From the NCBI RefSeq assembly GCF_025698545.1, contig NC_068571.1:44239733-44303732 (forward strand): a stretch of 64,000 bases of DNA, written 5' to 3'. The DNA is from Gossypium raimondii (lineage: Eukaryota > Streptophyta > Magnoliopsida > Malvales > Malvaceae). The translations under genes were made by a program, and so were the position numbers. Below, in pieces: positions 10,450 through 21,380 of the stretch (position 1 is the first letter of the stretch; every line of letters starts with the position of its first letter). Below the pieces are notes generated by a model that did not search any database, was not told the origin of the DNA, and saw only the letters and a list, made by a program, of their open reading frames with translations.

Positions 10450-12666
10450 AAATGCAATTTTTAAAAGCTAGTTTTACCTTTTTCTTTTTCTCCTTTTGGC
10501 TCTATGTTTTATTACTTTTATTTCCGGACTTTAAAATTACGTTAAATTATTTTGTTTTAATCAATGTTTTAGAAAATGAATTTGTATTTAAACTAATTAG
10601 ATCATCGATTTGATTGTTAATCAAATAATAATTAAATAAATTGATAAAAATTAAGAAATATATAAAATCAATTCACTGCCAATTTTTGTCCATATTTTCA
10701 ATTCTTTTACTAATTTTACGTGATTCGTTCAAAGACAAATCGATTTATTTGTTTAAACCGATACATCAATCGATTTTCAATCTAATCGGTCCAGTTTCAA
10801 TAACATAAATTTTAACTGGATTGATGTAAAAACTCGTGCGATAATTCATGTGAATATTTTCATTTAAAAAAGTAATTTAACCGAATAAAAAACTCACACC
10901 CTAAATTATTACACAAGCAAAACCCATAAATTAATCCCAGATCTTTTACCAATGAGCCAAATGCTGTGTAGATTCAATTGAAGAGTATTCGAAAAAAGAG
11001 TAACAAAATGATTTAAAAAAAGTAAATGATTTGGCCAAACCAACGTTGAAATCACCATCAACTTTTCTGGTATCTTTAATTTGATTTGGGGGCAATAAGG
11101 TGAAATAGTGGGTGTAGGGTTTTCATATTAATTAAATGTCACAATCATTACCATCAAAGTGCAAAGAGATTGTGGGTCTTAATGAGAACTGGGGGACTTG
11201 GCATTGGTGGGCTTTCATGAAAGGATAACCCTTGAATTAAAGATAAGGATGAATCAAAAAAGGGCTAAAAAGTGGTTTTTAGTCATAATAACAATATTTA
11301 ATTATTTTTGAAAACAATTATTATACGTTAATTTGGTGACAAAGCGAATTCAGGTTATTTGCTTTTTTGCCTCTAGATGGCCTGCCCTATTAGGGTCAAT
11401 ATTTTCATACAATTCTTGTTATATATGTTTTAATTAGTCCGCTAATTAATAATATGTTGTTCCATCATTATCACTTTATAATGCCAAAAGTTGATTTTTT
11501 TATGGGAAAAAATATGAGTTTTCTAATTCTTGATGAATCTAAAATCGAGATAAAATTATACAGTTTTAAAATGAGATCAAATTTTTGAATTAAATTATAA
11601 CTTTTTTTTGGTGAGTAATTCACTGGATTTATTAATTAAAATATATTAGAAAGTTTCAAAAGTAGTTTTTATTATTAAAGAATAACCAGATCAAAATAGG
11701 TTTAATGTAGGAAACATAATAAAAAGTTTAGTTGACATTCATAAAATGAGAAGCACTTTATGTTGAACATAAATTGTTTAAATGTGATGGAAAATCTTTA
11801 CAAATTTGCGCTTCATCCCTTACAAAACCAATTTTATTTAATTATACATTAAAAAATGGTTTCGGATTCCATCCATCAACTTTCAACTATTTACACATTA
11901 AATGCTTCACATGCATGGACCAACCATCTTAAGTTTTGAATCTAATGGTTAATTCAAGTTTGAATATTTGAGAAAAGAGTGATGGTGTGTGTGGTGTGCA
12001 TAATTTGTACTTTTTAACAACAACAATCATAAAATATAATATAATTTGACACTTAATACAAAACCTTCGTCAATATTTAGACTTGTAATTGTAACTCATA
12101 TAATGCTGCCAGCTGATTTTTTTTTCATCAAGCAATCTGCCGGCTTGTTTGCTTGAAAAATAAAACAACCTTTTATATATTAAACAAAAATATCTAATTC
12201 TAAAACTTTTGGAATTAGAATAATTTTTTATTTTATTTTAAAAAATGTAGATAGTAAGATTACCGCGATCAAAATTCATTATAATTTTGATATTTATCTA
12301 AATAATTTTTTCCAAGTTTAATCTCAATTATTTTATATATTTTAATTAATAAAATTGATTAATTAAAAAAATTAAAGTATATGAAAATTTTATGAACAAT
12401 AAATTTAAAATTAAATTTAGAAAACTATTAAAAATTAAAATGTAAACGGGAAATTGAGCAAAACAGCACTAAGCCTTGTGCTTTTGCAAAGCCCACACGA
12501 GGCCTAAAACAGAACTAAAAAATAGCCCAATGGAAGGAGGTCCAAAAAGCTAATTGGACCACCATTCAAAAGGAGAAAAAGCTACATAAATTATTATACA
12601 ACTTTCGTATGGTGCATTGGTATTTATATTCTCTGAATTCTAAGTTGGTGTTTAACTACTATAACA

Positions 12667-12708
<42 letters not shown>

Positions 12709-12859
12709 TTTTAAAACCAAAATCATCATCACCAATTATTTTCTGTAATTCTCCCTCTCTTTTTAAGAATAGAAAAAGTGAAACCATTAATTACAAATCT
12801 TACTAAAAAATAGTGTTTCTCCATTCAAATCCAATTATTAAGAAATTTTCAAATACAAT
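10450..12859. other. Intergenic, AT-rich, with old repeat fragments
   Basis: No gene is recognised. A stretch around 10560-10810 rich in AATCGATTT, AAACCGAT and AATCGGTCC phrases resembles, in inverted orientation, sequence at 36930-37120, so both are probably one dispersed repeat. An (AT)n microsatellite lies at 12669-12705. The right edge is cut by the LTR element inserted at 12860. Confidence 0.5.
12669..12705. repeat. (AT)n microsatellite
   Basis: About eighteen AT dinucleotides in intergenic DNA about 150 bases left of the LTR retrotransposon. The nearest gene, the PADRE gene, is 2.4 kb away. Confidence 0.9.
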
Positions 12860-15446
12860 TGTCGAAACCATTTTTTAAAATTTGGGAAAAAATGGGATCG
12901 ACTTTGAAAATAAAATGGGAGTTGCCACCGATATTTTATTGAAAGTGTGATCGGATCACCTTGAAAACTATTTTAGGTTTGCGAATTTTGAGAAAACGGG
13001 TTCGGGAGTCGGGTACGCACGAGGAAGGGTTAGCACCCTCGTGACGCCCAAAATTGGTACCGAATTGATTGTTTAATGTTTTAATGTCAAAATTTTGAAA
13101 AGATTTTAAAATACGATCCTTTTATCTTGAATAAAATGAATTGGATGATAAGGCTTACTTATTTCAAAGAAATAAATTGTCACACTCAGTAAGTTAGAGT
13201 GCAGCGTTTTAAATCCTCAAAATTAAATTTATCTCTTGACTTATAAAACCTATGCATTTTGAGAAGGATTTTCGATTATCTGGGTCAAATGAGAAATCAA
13301 GACCCAATAAGTTAGGGTTCGATTTCACAAAATTCCTAAAGATCGAATACTGCCTTTATTTTTAAAATCCTCGTCTCGAGAAAATAACATGTCATATCCA
13401 ATGCGTTAGGACACAACGTGTCGAATTCCCGAGAATGGGTTTTTTATTTGAAATTTGTATGTTTGAATTAAAAAAGGTATTTGGTTACTTAGAATCAACG
13501 AAAAAAAATCGAAGCCCAGTAAGTTAGGGCACGTTTTCTCGATTTTCCAAACGGAAAATATTGCCTTATTTAGAAAATTTTCTTTTTGATGTATGGTGTT
13601 AATATGTATAACAAAACGATAATGAATACGACAAGTTAAGCGTAAATAATACAAACAACCATCAACAATGAAATAAATAAATATAAGAGACGAATCAATC
13701 ACATAATAACAAGTAAATAAACGGATAGAATTAAAATGTCCTTTTGAAATGATAATGAACAACGTAAATAAGTAAATGAATAATAATAACAGAAAGAAGA
13801 TGAATAAAATTACAAATGTGAGAAGATATATGTATATCTATATGCGGATAATTTTATAAAATAAAAAATGAGTATATATATTATAAAATATATGTCAATA
13901 TTATAAAATATATGGATGCATGTACATATTTTAAAACGATAAAACATAAAAATTGTATTTAGGAATTATAAAATATATGTATAGGTTATAAAACGTACGT
14001 ATGCATATATATATTTTTAAAGATTATAAAGTATAAAAGGCGTATGTATATACATATACGTATAAAAAATGCATATAGATTATAGAATATAAACATATAT
14101 AAGTATGTATATCAATTAAAATGTATGTGTATTATAAAATGTATGCATGTATATGTATATGACAAAATCAAATTTAAAAATATGTATAAATAAGTAAATA
14201 ATATTAAATAAAGTATTAAATAAAACTGATTTTAATTATATATTTGTATATATATAAAAATAAATAAAACAAAATTGAAGTTTAAAGAGGCCGAGGATCG
14301 ATTAAAATCGGGCTAAAAAATAAGGCTCAAAATTGCAAATAAGTAAAACAGGGTGCGGAGGATGAAATGAAACGCGCCAAAAGTTCGAGGGACTGATCAC
14401 GAGTATTTCCCATCCCCAAAATGCGGCGTTTTGTGCAGGACTAGACTGGAACAAGCGAGAAATTATGTGGCCAAAATTAAAATGAAACAAAAGGCTGCAT
14501 TGGATGAGTCGAAGAACTGGAGAGACCAAGGCGAATTACCCATCGGACCCAAAACGCAGGTCTGACCTCCTCTGGGTCGGGTCATCGGGTATGGGCCAAT
14601 AAGTCTTGAAACGACGCCGTTTTGAAACCATTAGACTGGTATCAAACGGTGACGTTTCTTCCTTTGCACAAAGATTAAAGAAAAATCTAAAAAAAAGCCT
14701 CCTTTCATTTTAAAACGAAAATTAAAACGGAAAACCCTAGGAACTCTCATGTTTCGCCGCCTCCAAACCCCCAAAACTCCGTGTAACTCAGATTTGGGCG
14801 GAGGAAACGGAGCTCCAACGGCGTACCCACAGGTAAGAACCTCCCTTTTCTTTTTCCTTTCTCTTTTTACCCACGATTAACCGAGATCGAGGCCTCAAAA
14901 TCCCAATCGAAAAAGAAAATAAGAAGATCAATCACCTTTTGAACAAATGTTTTTGCTTTCCGATTTCTTTCTCTCTTTTTGATTCATTTTTTTTGTATTG
15001 ATTTTTTGATAGTGTTTATTGAATGCCTAAAGAAGGGGGCCCTTTACAAAAACCGAAAACGGCTTTATATAGCCGAAAATACAATAGAAAAATTCAGGAA
15101 TTCTCTCTTTTTGTTTTTTTGTTTTTTTCTGCTATTTTTTTTATGTTGTCGTCGTGTCTTTTGCTGTTGTTCTTTTTCTTTGCTGCTGCTTGCGTTTGTT
15201 GCGATTGCTACAGGTCGTTGCAGGTGCGAGGGTGCGCATGTACGGAGTTGTGGCAGAGAGCAGGCAGAGGCGCAAGAGGCATGCGGCGCAAAAAGGGTTA
15301 GGGAACCCTAGGTTTTTTTTTGATTTTGTTTGTTTTTTGGGCTTGTAATTTTTGATTAGGGCCTGGGCTAGTATTTTGGGTTAGGGTTATTGTAATTGGA
15401 TTTAGTGATTTTTTTATTGGACTCCGGGCAAAATTTAGGCCCTACA
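12860..15446 (-). repeat. Element 1 3' LTR (left copy)
   Basis: It runs from TGTCGAAACC to GGCCCTACA on the + strand. It matches 21381-23987 throughout with scattered differences (six substitutions in the first ~125 bases, while long later stretches are identical) plus small indels. The chance ORFs in it recur in the partner LTR and are not genes. Confidence 0.95.
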
Positions 15447-15459
15447 GCTGCCCCTCTTT
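15447..15459 (-). promoter_or_regulatory. Polypurine tract of element 1
   Basis: In sense (- strand) the bases just before the 3' LTR read AAAGAGGGGCAGC, a purine run directly abutting the TGTAG terminus. This fits the plus-strand primer of an LTR retrotransposon and confirms the element's orientation. Confidence 0.8.
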
Positions 15460-15765
15460 GCTCATTGTCGTGTAACGAGAATAGAGCAAAGACTACGGAG
15501 GACTGATTTTGCCCGGTCGTGCTTGGCCCTTGGTACTCTTCTTCTTCATGTGGTTCCATTCCATCCAACAGCATTTTTAGAGGTATAGGAATTGGCGCTT
15601 CGATCCACTCCACTGTAATATCAGGGAGATAGGATTCGATTCTTCAGTCTGCCCCACTGTGACTTCAGGGGGATAAGACTTGTTTTCTCCAACCTATTCC
15701 ACTGCTAGCCAGGGATATAGGACTTGTAATCTTTGATCTGCTTCACTGTTGACGTAGGAGGGCAA

Positions 15766-16150
15766 GATCGCTATCTTTAACCAGCTCCACTACAACTAAT
15801 AGAGGCAAGGCTTTGTTTTCGATCTACTTCGCTGTTAACACAGGCAGGCAAGATCTACTATCTTTAACCAGCTCCACTACAACCGATGGAGGGAAGGCTT
15901 TGTTTTCGATCTGATATCTTTAACCAGCTCCACTGCAACCGATGGAGGCAAGGCTTTATTTTCGATTTGCTTCGCTGTTAATGCCGGAAGGCAAGATCTG
16001 CTATATTTAACCAGCTCCACTGCAACCGATGAAGGCAAGGTTTTGTTTTCGATCTGCTTCACTGTTAATGCAGGAAGGCAAGATCTGCTATCTTTAACCA
16101 GCTCCACTGCAACCGATGGAGGCAAGGCTTTGTTTTTTATTTTCACTGAT
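15766..16150 (-). repeat. 87-bp minisatellite in the element 1 3' region
   Basis: About four and a half head-to-tail copies of an 87-bp unit containing TCTTTAACCAGCTCCACTGC and GGAAGGCAA, one copy internally deleted. More diverged relatives extend left to about 15600. The 89-codon - strand frame at 15877-16146 (repeating ALPPSVAVELVK) exists only because 87 is a multiple of three. Ogre elements are known to carry such satellites between pol and the 3' LTR. Confidence 0.85.
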
Positions 16151-17450
16151 CTGCTCTCTGGGGAACATGACCTGTATAGTGAACCTAATTATGCTTAATG
16201 ATTAGGATGGCATGATCAAAATGAATCAAATGCTCCTAACTAGACATATGTGAATGGTGTTTGCATGAATGCAGAATTTTATTTTTTTTCGAGAATGATC
16301 CCGCTTAGGTTGTCATTACTCAAAGTTTATTAAGGCTTTGTGACTGACGTGCTGTAATGTCTTCTCGTTTGACTGGCTTTTCTGAAGAAACATTTAGCCA
16401 GGTTGCCCTCACTGTAAACCTCAAAGTTTAATCCATTAGGGCGCACAATTTGTGCCATCATTCTCCCACTGCAATCCAAGGGTAGAAATATGGCTCTTCC
16501 TCAATCCTCTCTTATCCCAATTCGAGGATACAAGATTTGAATCGTTCTGGTTTCTTACACCATTCTCAGGGTGTCATACCAAATACTTAAGCGCAGATGA
16601 AGGCTCTCTTCTCTGAGGTAACCTCCTCCTCTTGCCCGATGATCATCGCTTTCTTGTTTATGGCATCTTGTCATTTTGTTCAATCAATGTATTTGACCAC
16701 AAAATCCAAAGAGATAGCCCAAACTTAGACTTTTCCTTCTCAAATTTCCAACCTTTAAATTTGGTGTGTTCTAAACAATAGTCCTGTTTCAGGTCCCTAT
16801 ATTATTTAGAAACTTTTCAGAGTGATATGCAAAACTTCCTTTGTGAAAGTTTTATTAGTCCATTAATCATTATTCCAATGCAACATGTTTGCAAAAAGGT
16901 CATAACAATAGATAAGAATAAAGTTGGTTCTGAGCATAGCTCGAAAGAACAAATTATCGAAAATAGTAAAGAATGATGATAAAGAAATTAATTGGGAATG
17001 TATATCTTGGAAAGGAAAAAAATATTCCAAGAACAACAAATAATATGAAAATTGGGTGCCCCAGATATCGCAGTTTGAACTTCTCTGTACAAACTTTCTG
17101 AAGACCATTTTGAGTTGGACATGTGTTTAGGAAATCTACAGTGCTCTGTCGATGCCCCAAGATGTCGCCTATCCTTTCCTGTTGATTCAGGCATAGCAAG
17201 ATCACCACATGCCCAATTTGGTCAAGATTCGAGTTGCTTTGATTACCTCATGCCCCATTCTAATCAATATTTGAGCCGCCCTTTTCGGGTTTTCAACTCA
17301 AATCCCCTTTGGCCTAAGGCGCCCTTTGCGGGTTTTCCCCACTTAGCTTCTCTATTTTTACTTTTTCGTCATTTTTTATTTTCATTTTTCATTTCATTTT
17401 TTTGAAATCCATTATCTTGCAGTACGGTGACAAACCGTGGTGTCTGATTT
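16151..17450 (-). other. Element 1 3' non-coding region
   Basis: No intact frame is seen. A ~95-bp block containing CGCCCTTTTCGGGTTTTCAA, GGCGCCCTTTGCGGGTTTTC and similar phrases occurs at about 17260-17345 and again at about 17645-17745, a dispersed direct repeat. The rest shows no recognisable domain. Confidence 0.6.
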
Positions 17451-17640
17451 TTAAACTGATTACAGCCCTCAGCTATCGTGCTGTCATTCGAGTTCAATGC
17501 AATCTCTAATATCATCCTCTCTGGAATTCTATATCGGCATATGATGACATTGACGCATGCAGTAGCCTTTTATCCATTTGATGAAGTAATTAATGATCTC
17601 AATAGTGAAGCAGTGCCCATTAGAAGTCTTCGATAATGGT
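17450..17640 (-). pseudogene. Integrase core remnant (element 1)
   Basis: In - strand sense, sequence near 17630-17560 reads NGHCFTIEIINYFIKWIKGY, a decayed match to the integrase block typically read as NGHRFILVAIDYFTKWVEA. The catalytic Asp of the DYFTKW motif is Asn here. Stops and frameshifts follow at once. RT and RNase H sequence expected between this and 18.0 kb is absent, so a large internal deletion lies in between. Confidence 0.6.
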
Positions 17641-18017
17641 GATGTTCATGCCCCATTTTGCTCGAAATTTGAGTCGCCCTTTTCGAGTTTTCAACTCAAA
17701 ACCACATTTGGTCACAAAGCGCCCTTTTTGGGTTTTCGCCTTGGCCTCTCATTTTCTTTTCTTTTTCTTTTTTTCATATTTTTATTTTAACTTTGATTGA
17801 TTTCTCCTTTTTTTTTGACTTTGATTTTTTTCTTTTTTTTTCGAATCTGAACCCTTTCGATCAGAATAAGATTTCTCACTTTTATCCTGTATGCGAAAAA
17901 CCCTCTTTGGTATTAGGTTTCTTTCATAGAGCGTTTTGGGGCGCAACTACGATAGAAAACTTTGGATCCTCCTCTTCAATCAGGATAAAATCCAACAAAA
18001 CTTGAAGAGATAAAAAC

Positions 18018-18424
18018 TTGACTTCAAACGGGCAAAGCTATACTGAGTTAACAAGAAAGGCATTGCCCCGACAAAGAATTACATCGTTCATACAAATTTT
18101 GACATCGTGCTGTGTGCAAATTTCATTATCAGTGCTTAACCCGGGCATATCCTGGTATGATCCTACAAAGATATCTTCGAACTCTAGAGGTAACTTAATG
18201 AGGTCTCACTTCATTTTTGCGGTCAGGTCAATTCTAATCTTCACCAAGCTTGCAATTTCTGATAATTCCTTGTAAGGTAAGATCTGTGTATCCTCTTGTT
18301 CAACCATCCTCAACAAGTCAGAAGATAAGCTACAATCTTTGTCATTTTCAAAGTTATGAGATCCGTCTAAACACATGCCTCGCTCAAGAAGAAAATCTGA
18401 GTCTGTAGCAGTGTCATTCATGTC
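18018..18424 (-). pseudogene. Start of the pol (RT) region, broken (element 1)
   Basis: The - strand frame 18421-18206 (MNDTATDSDFLLERG... SSDLLRMVEQED...) is the segment that precedes RT in this family. After a stop, the neighbouring sequence gives EFEDIFVGSYQDMPGL, matching the usual EF.D.FAWSY.DMPGL block at the RT N terminus. Further RT motifs, including the YxDD active site, are not found. A close copy of the same start lies at 63725-64000 on the + strand. Confidence 0.75.
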
Positions 18425-18735
18425 ATTGATATCCGGGGACCCATAATAAGCACCGAATAATATACAAAAGAATGTATAAATTCATGAATAATTATTTGTA
18501 CCATATGATTATGAATGAATGAATAACAATTTAGAAGAAAATTCAAAAGAATGAAAGAATCTGTAATTATTCGTAAAGAATGAAAATATTAGCTCAGCAA
18601 TAATTACAAAGATGTATTTCATTAAAATAATAACGTTCAGACATGAGCCTATTTCACAAAGGAAATTTCTATCATTTTTAGGCTAAAAACAACAAAAATG
18701 TTCTGAACATTACTTTAAAAAGCTCTAGAGACTAT
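18425..18735 (-). other. Conserved gag/pol spacer (candidate Ogre intron)
   Basis: An AT-rich stop-filled block between the gag end and the pol start. It aligns well, on the opposite strand, with 63416-63725 of element 3. Shared phrases in sense include GTAATGTTCA, CTCATGTCTGAAC, ATTCTTTACRAATAATTA and GTACAAATAATTATTCAT. Published Ogre elements carry an intron between gag-pro and RT; this block is in that place, but splicing is inference. Confidence 0.55.
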
Positions 18736-18875
18736 AGGGTTTTCTTCCGCAGTCGAATTGCTTAGAACACTCCCAAATTTATATGGGCGGATATCCAACA
18801 AGGTCCCTTCTTCAGTTGCTTTTCATCGATGTGAACACCTCCCACTCTTCTTCATGCATTGCATTCACTCTATTA

Positions 18876-20245
18876 TCAATTATGATTTGGTAACGAATTT
18901 TCAAAACTGGAGGAATCATCAAATTTAACAACGCCCATACTGATAAGCCTTTCAATCAGTTTTTTAAAGGCAATGCAATTTTCTATGGAATGCCCTATAT
19001 TTCCCGCATGATATTCGCATTGTGCATTTGCGTCGTGCCATCTGGGGTACGGAGGCTGTGGAGGTTTCGTGTAGAGAGGGGCAACAATGCGCGCGTTGAA
19101 TAAGCTTTGATACAGGTTCTTATACGACATCGGAATTGACGTGAACTGGAGGTTCTCAGTACCTTATTTCACATAAGATTCTTGTCTTGATGGACCTTGT
19201 TGGCTAGCGACCCCTGACCTTGAGTAACCTATGTTGTTCACCTCATTTTCTCTTCTCCTTGGGGCTGACCTCTTATCATTCTCTTCCGCCTCAATTTTTT
19301 CGGCTCTTATAGCATTCTCAATCCTTGGGGCTGAACCTGGACTGCAACCTCTCTCCACCTCTGTACATACTGTCTAAAGCTTTCATTCAATTTCTTTTCC
19401 ATGTTTTGCAAGGTGATTCTATCGGGAACCACATCCGTTACATGACCGTATTGTTTCATGAATGCATGTGCTAGGTCCCTCCATGAACCAATCTCGGTAC
19501 GGCTCAACTGATTGTACCATTTCGACGCTGCCCCAATGAGGCTATCCTGAAAACAATGTATTAATAGCTGATCATTGTTAATATACCCAGTCATTCTCCT
19601 ATAGAACATGGTGATATGGGCTTCTGGGCAACTGGTCCCACTATATTTCTCAAATTCAGTCATCTTAAACTTGTGAGGGAGTACTAAGTCTGGAACCAAG
19701 CTCAGATCTTTCGCATCAATTCCATGGTGACTATCGGCGCTTTTCAAGGCTTTGAATTTTTCCTCCAACCATTTACTACTGTCCTCCCATTGTTTTGACA
19801 GTTCGACGTTTGCCTTCTCTTTTTCAGTCATTTCATCGAAATCAGGAATAACAAGATTCACTGGGTTATCTCTAGGATTAGAACCTGATCCAGCCTGAAA
19901 GTTCATCGGCATTAAAATATCAGTTTGAAACCGTTGAGGCTCAATTGAAACAGAAGATCTGCGCGGAGGTACCTCGGTCTGAATCTGTGCATGCAGAGGC
20001 GTAAAGCCTAGAGGATAGATAGGTCTTTCCTTGTCTTCTTCATCATCATTTACCATAGGACCTTTCCCTTTATCTACTCCCTTAGTCAGTAGATGGGTCA
20101 ATTCAGCCATTGCATCTTTTTGAGCCTTGATCAATTTTTCCATCATGTCTTCTTGGATTTTATCTAACCGCTCTTGCATTTGCACTTGTAACCGTTCTGG
20201 CATATCCTTTTACATTTGCTCCAGTTTCTCTAATCTTTGGTCCAT
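18876..20245 (-). pseudogene. gag remnant of element 1
   Basis: Sense begins at ATG 20245; a stop (TAA) follows about a dozen codons later, then a 298-residue frame runs 20203-19307. It contains the retrotransposon gag block FQDSLIGAASKWYNQLSRTE, GSWRDLAHAFMKQY and SFRQYVQRWREVAVQV. A frameshift near 19330 moves the reading to 19358-19164. After another stop, 19130-18876 carries CEYHAGNIGHSIENC, a CCHC-like motif usual for this group. The structural protein is therefore broken in at least three places. It pairs with the gag remnant of element 3 at 62.3-63.4 kb. Confidence 0.88.
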
Positions 20246-20307
20246 TTCTTTAGTCTTTCGACAAGTACCGTATTGATGCTTAATGGGTAAGCTTTTGTCG
20301 GTTTTCA

Positions 20308-20330
20308 GATTAGCTGAAATAAATTTTCTC
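20308..20330 (-). promoter_or_regulatory. Acceptor-like site just upstream of gag (element 1)
   Basis: In sense the sequence reads AAATTTATTTCAG then CTAAT, ending at 20314. Element 3 has AAAATTATTTCAG then TTAAT at 62303-62315, the same distance before its gag start. It could be a 3' splice site that joins the leader to gag and removes ORF1; this is inference from conservation in two decayed copies. Confidence 0.35.
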
Positions 20331-20639
20331 AATTAGCACATTTCAATGGACTCTAATGCATGTAATGCAGATGCATAAAATGAATGCCTAGAGAGACATT
20401 GATTTTGATTCAATTACATTTAGGAAACTTTTCTAGAAAGCAAGTTCCTTTACATAAAACGGATACATGTACGGCTTCTCCCTCGTATTCGAAGAAACAA
20501 TATCTATCTTCTTCTTCATGCGTATGTTTGAGGTAATCTCGCTAATAGATGTCATTGCTAGCTCCTTCTCTTGATCTTGGTCGCGATCTATCACCTGCCC
20601 CTCTTCATAAATCCCGCCAGCTTCTTTAAAGGGTTGGAA

Positions 20640-20790
20640 CATCGAAGACTCTCAGACGATCGCCTTGAATCCTCAGGCCACGAAGCAAGGTCACGATCTC
20701 TTCCATCGCTCTTCTTGTGTTTCTCAGAATATATTCGGGAAGTCGTATTGTTTTCCACTTTATCAATGAATTCGTATTCCATGACAAGCT
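20640..20790 (-). pseudogene. ORF1 (DUF7745-like) remnant of element 1
   Basis: The - strand frame starting MEYEFIDKVENNTTSRIYSEK matches the start of the larger ORF1 in element 2 (FLDKVEDNAAVRIWSEK at about 55630). Most of the ORF is deleted, and the following sequence jumps to a GLRIQGD-type segment related to element 3 at ~61940. Only the first tens of codons survive. Confidence 0.65.
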
Positions 20791-20914
20791 TTCTAATTTA
20801 GTAATCGGACTTGAATCAATATCTCTTTCGTAAGATGCAAATGCAATGCAATCATAATCAAAACACAACAAGAGGGGTTAGTACAAGATAGAAGCAAATA
20901 AGGAAAACAGAAAG

Positions 20915-21215
20915 TACCTAATCAGGTAACCACTAGGGATTTGGAGTGCCTCTACCTAGGTTAAGTTCCTAAGTCTACTATATAAGGGTTGGTTTTAAAG
21001 TCAAGGTACCCGAACCAGCAGATTCCTCGATCTTCACCCATTATAGGCTCATACAGACCGAGTTCGGTTCAGGGGAATACATTTCCCTATGGCTGCACGG
21101 AGATGAAAATCTCACGAAGACATAGGTACGGATGTATCCCAAAAGTGATTCACTATCCTGCACGGAGGTGAAAACCTCACGAAGGAGTAGCTTCACACTC
21201 TCACTTACAAGGACA
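20915..21215 (-). other. Conserved 5' leader of element 1 with repeated 27-nt motif
   Basis: Non-coding leader between PBS and ORF1, conserved with 55185-55480 (element 2) and 61380-61690 (element 3). It contains two copies of a 27-nt motif ending TTTTCACCTCCGTGCAG / TTTTCATCTCCGTGCAG at 21158-21184 and 21093-21119, 25 of 27 identical and exactly 65 nt apart. It may serve RNA packaging, translation or splicing; no function is shown. Confidence 0.7.
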
Positions 21216-21358
21216 AGACTAAAAAGTCTTATGCAGTATGATGCTAAGGTATGAAACAGTAATTTATACAAACAAATGCAAAAAGAGGATCGTAATTTTT
21301 CAAATCAATTTTCGATAATAAGACAGAAAACAATCAATTTACGGCTTGACTCTCTTAC

Positions 21359-21377
21359 GTCCCCAGTGGAGTCGCCA
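21359..21377 (-). promoter_or_regulatory. Primer binding site of element 1
   Basis: In sense, GCT separates the 5' LTR end (CGACA) from TGGCGACTCCACTGGGGAC. The complement, ending TGGAGTCGCCA, resembles the 3' end of a plant tRNA-Arg as I remember it. tRNA-Arg priming is a reported trait of Ogre elements. Confidence 0.75.
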
Positions 21378-21380
21378 AGC

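Noticed and set aside
13406..13762. 118-codon ORF, with twin at 22016-22312
   Set aside because: Both lie at the same place in the two LTRs of element 1, are AT-rich and unlike any protein; non-coding LTR sequence.
14979..15348. Overlapping ORFs with Leu/Cys-rich runs, with twins at 23538-23845
   Set aside because: LTR sequence near the TATA region; low-complexity frames in several phases.
15877..16146. 89-codon repetitive ORF
   Set aside because: Open only because the 87-bp minisatellite unit is divisible by three.
15766..16150. CRISPR-like array
   Set aside because: Direct tandem repeats without unique spacers, inside a plant retrotransposon.
21359..21377. tRNA-Arg-like sequence
   Set aside because: Only the 3' end of a tRNA is complementary; it sits next to the LTR and is the primer binding site, not a tRNA gene.
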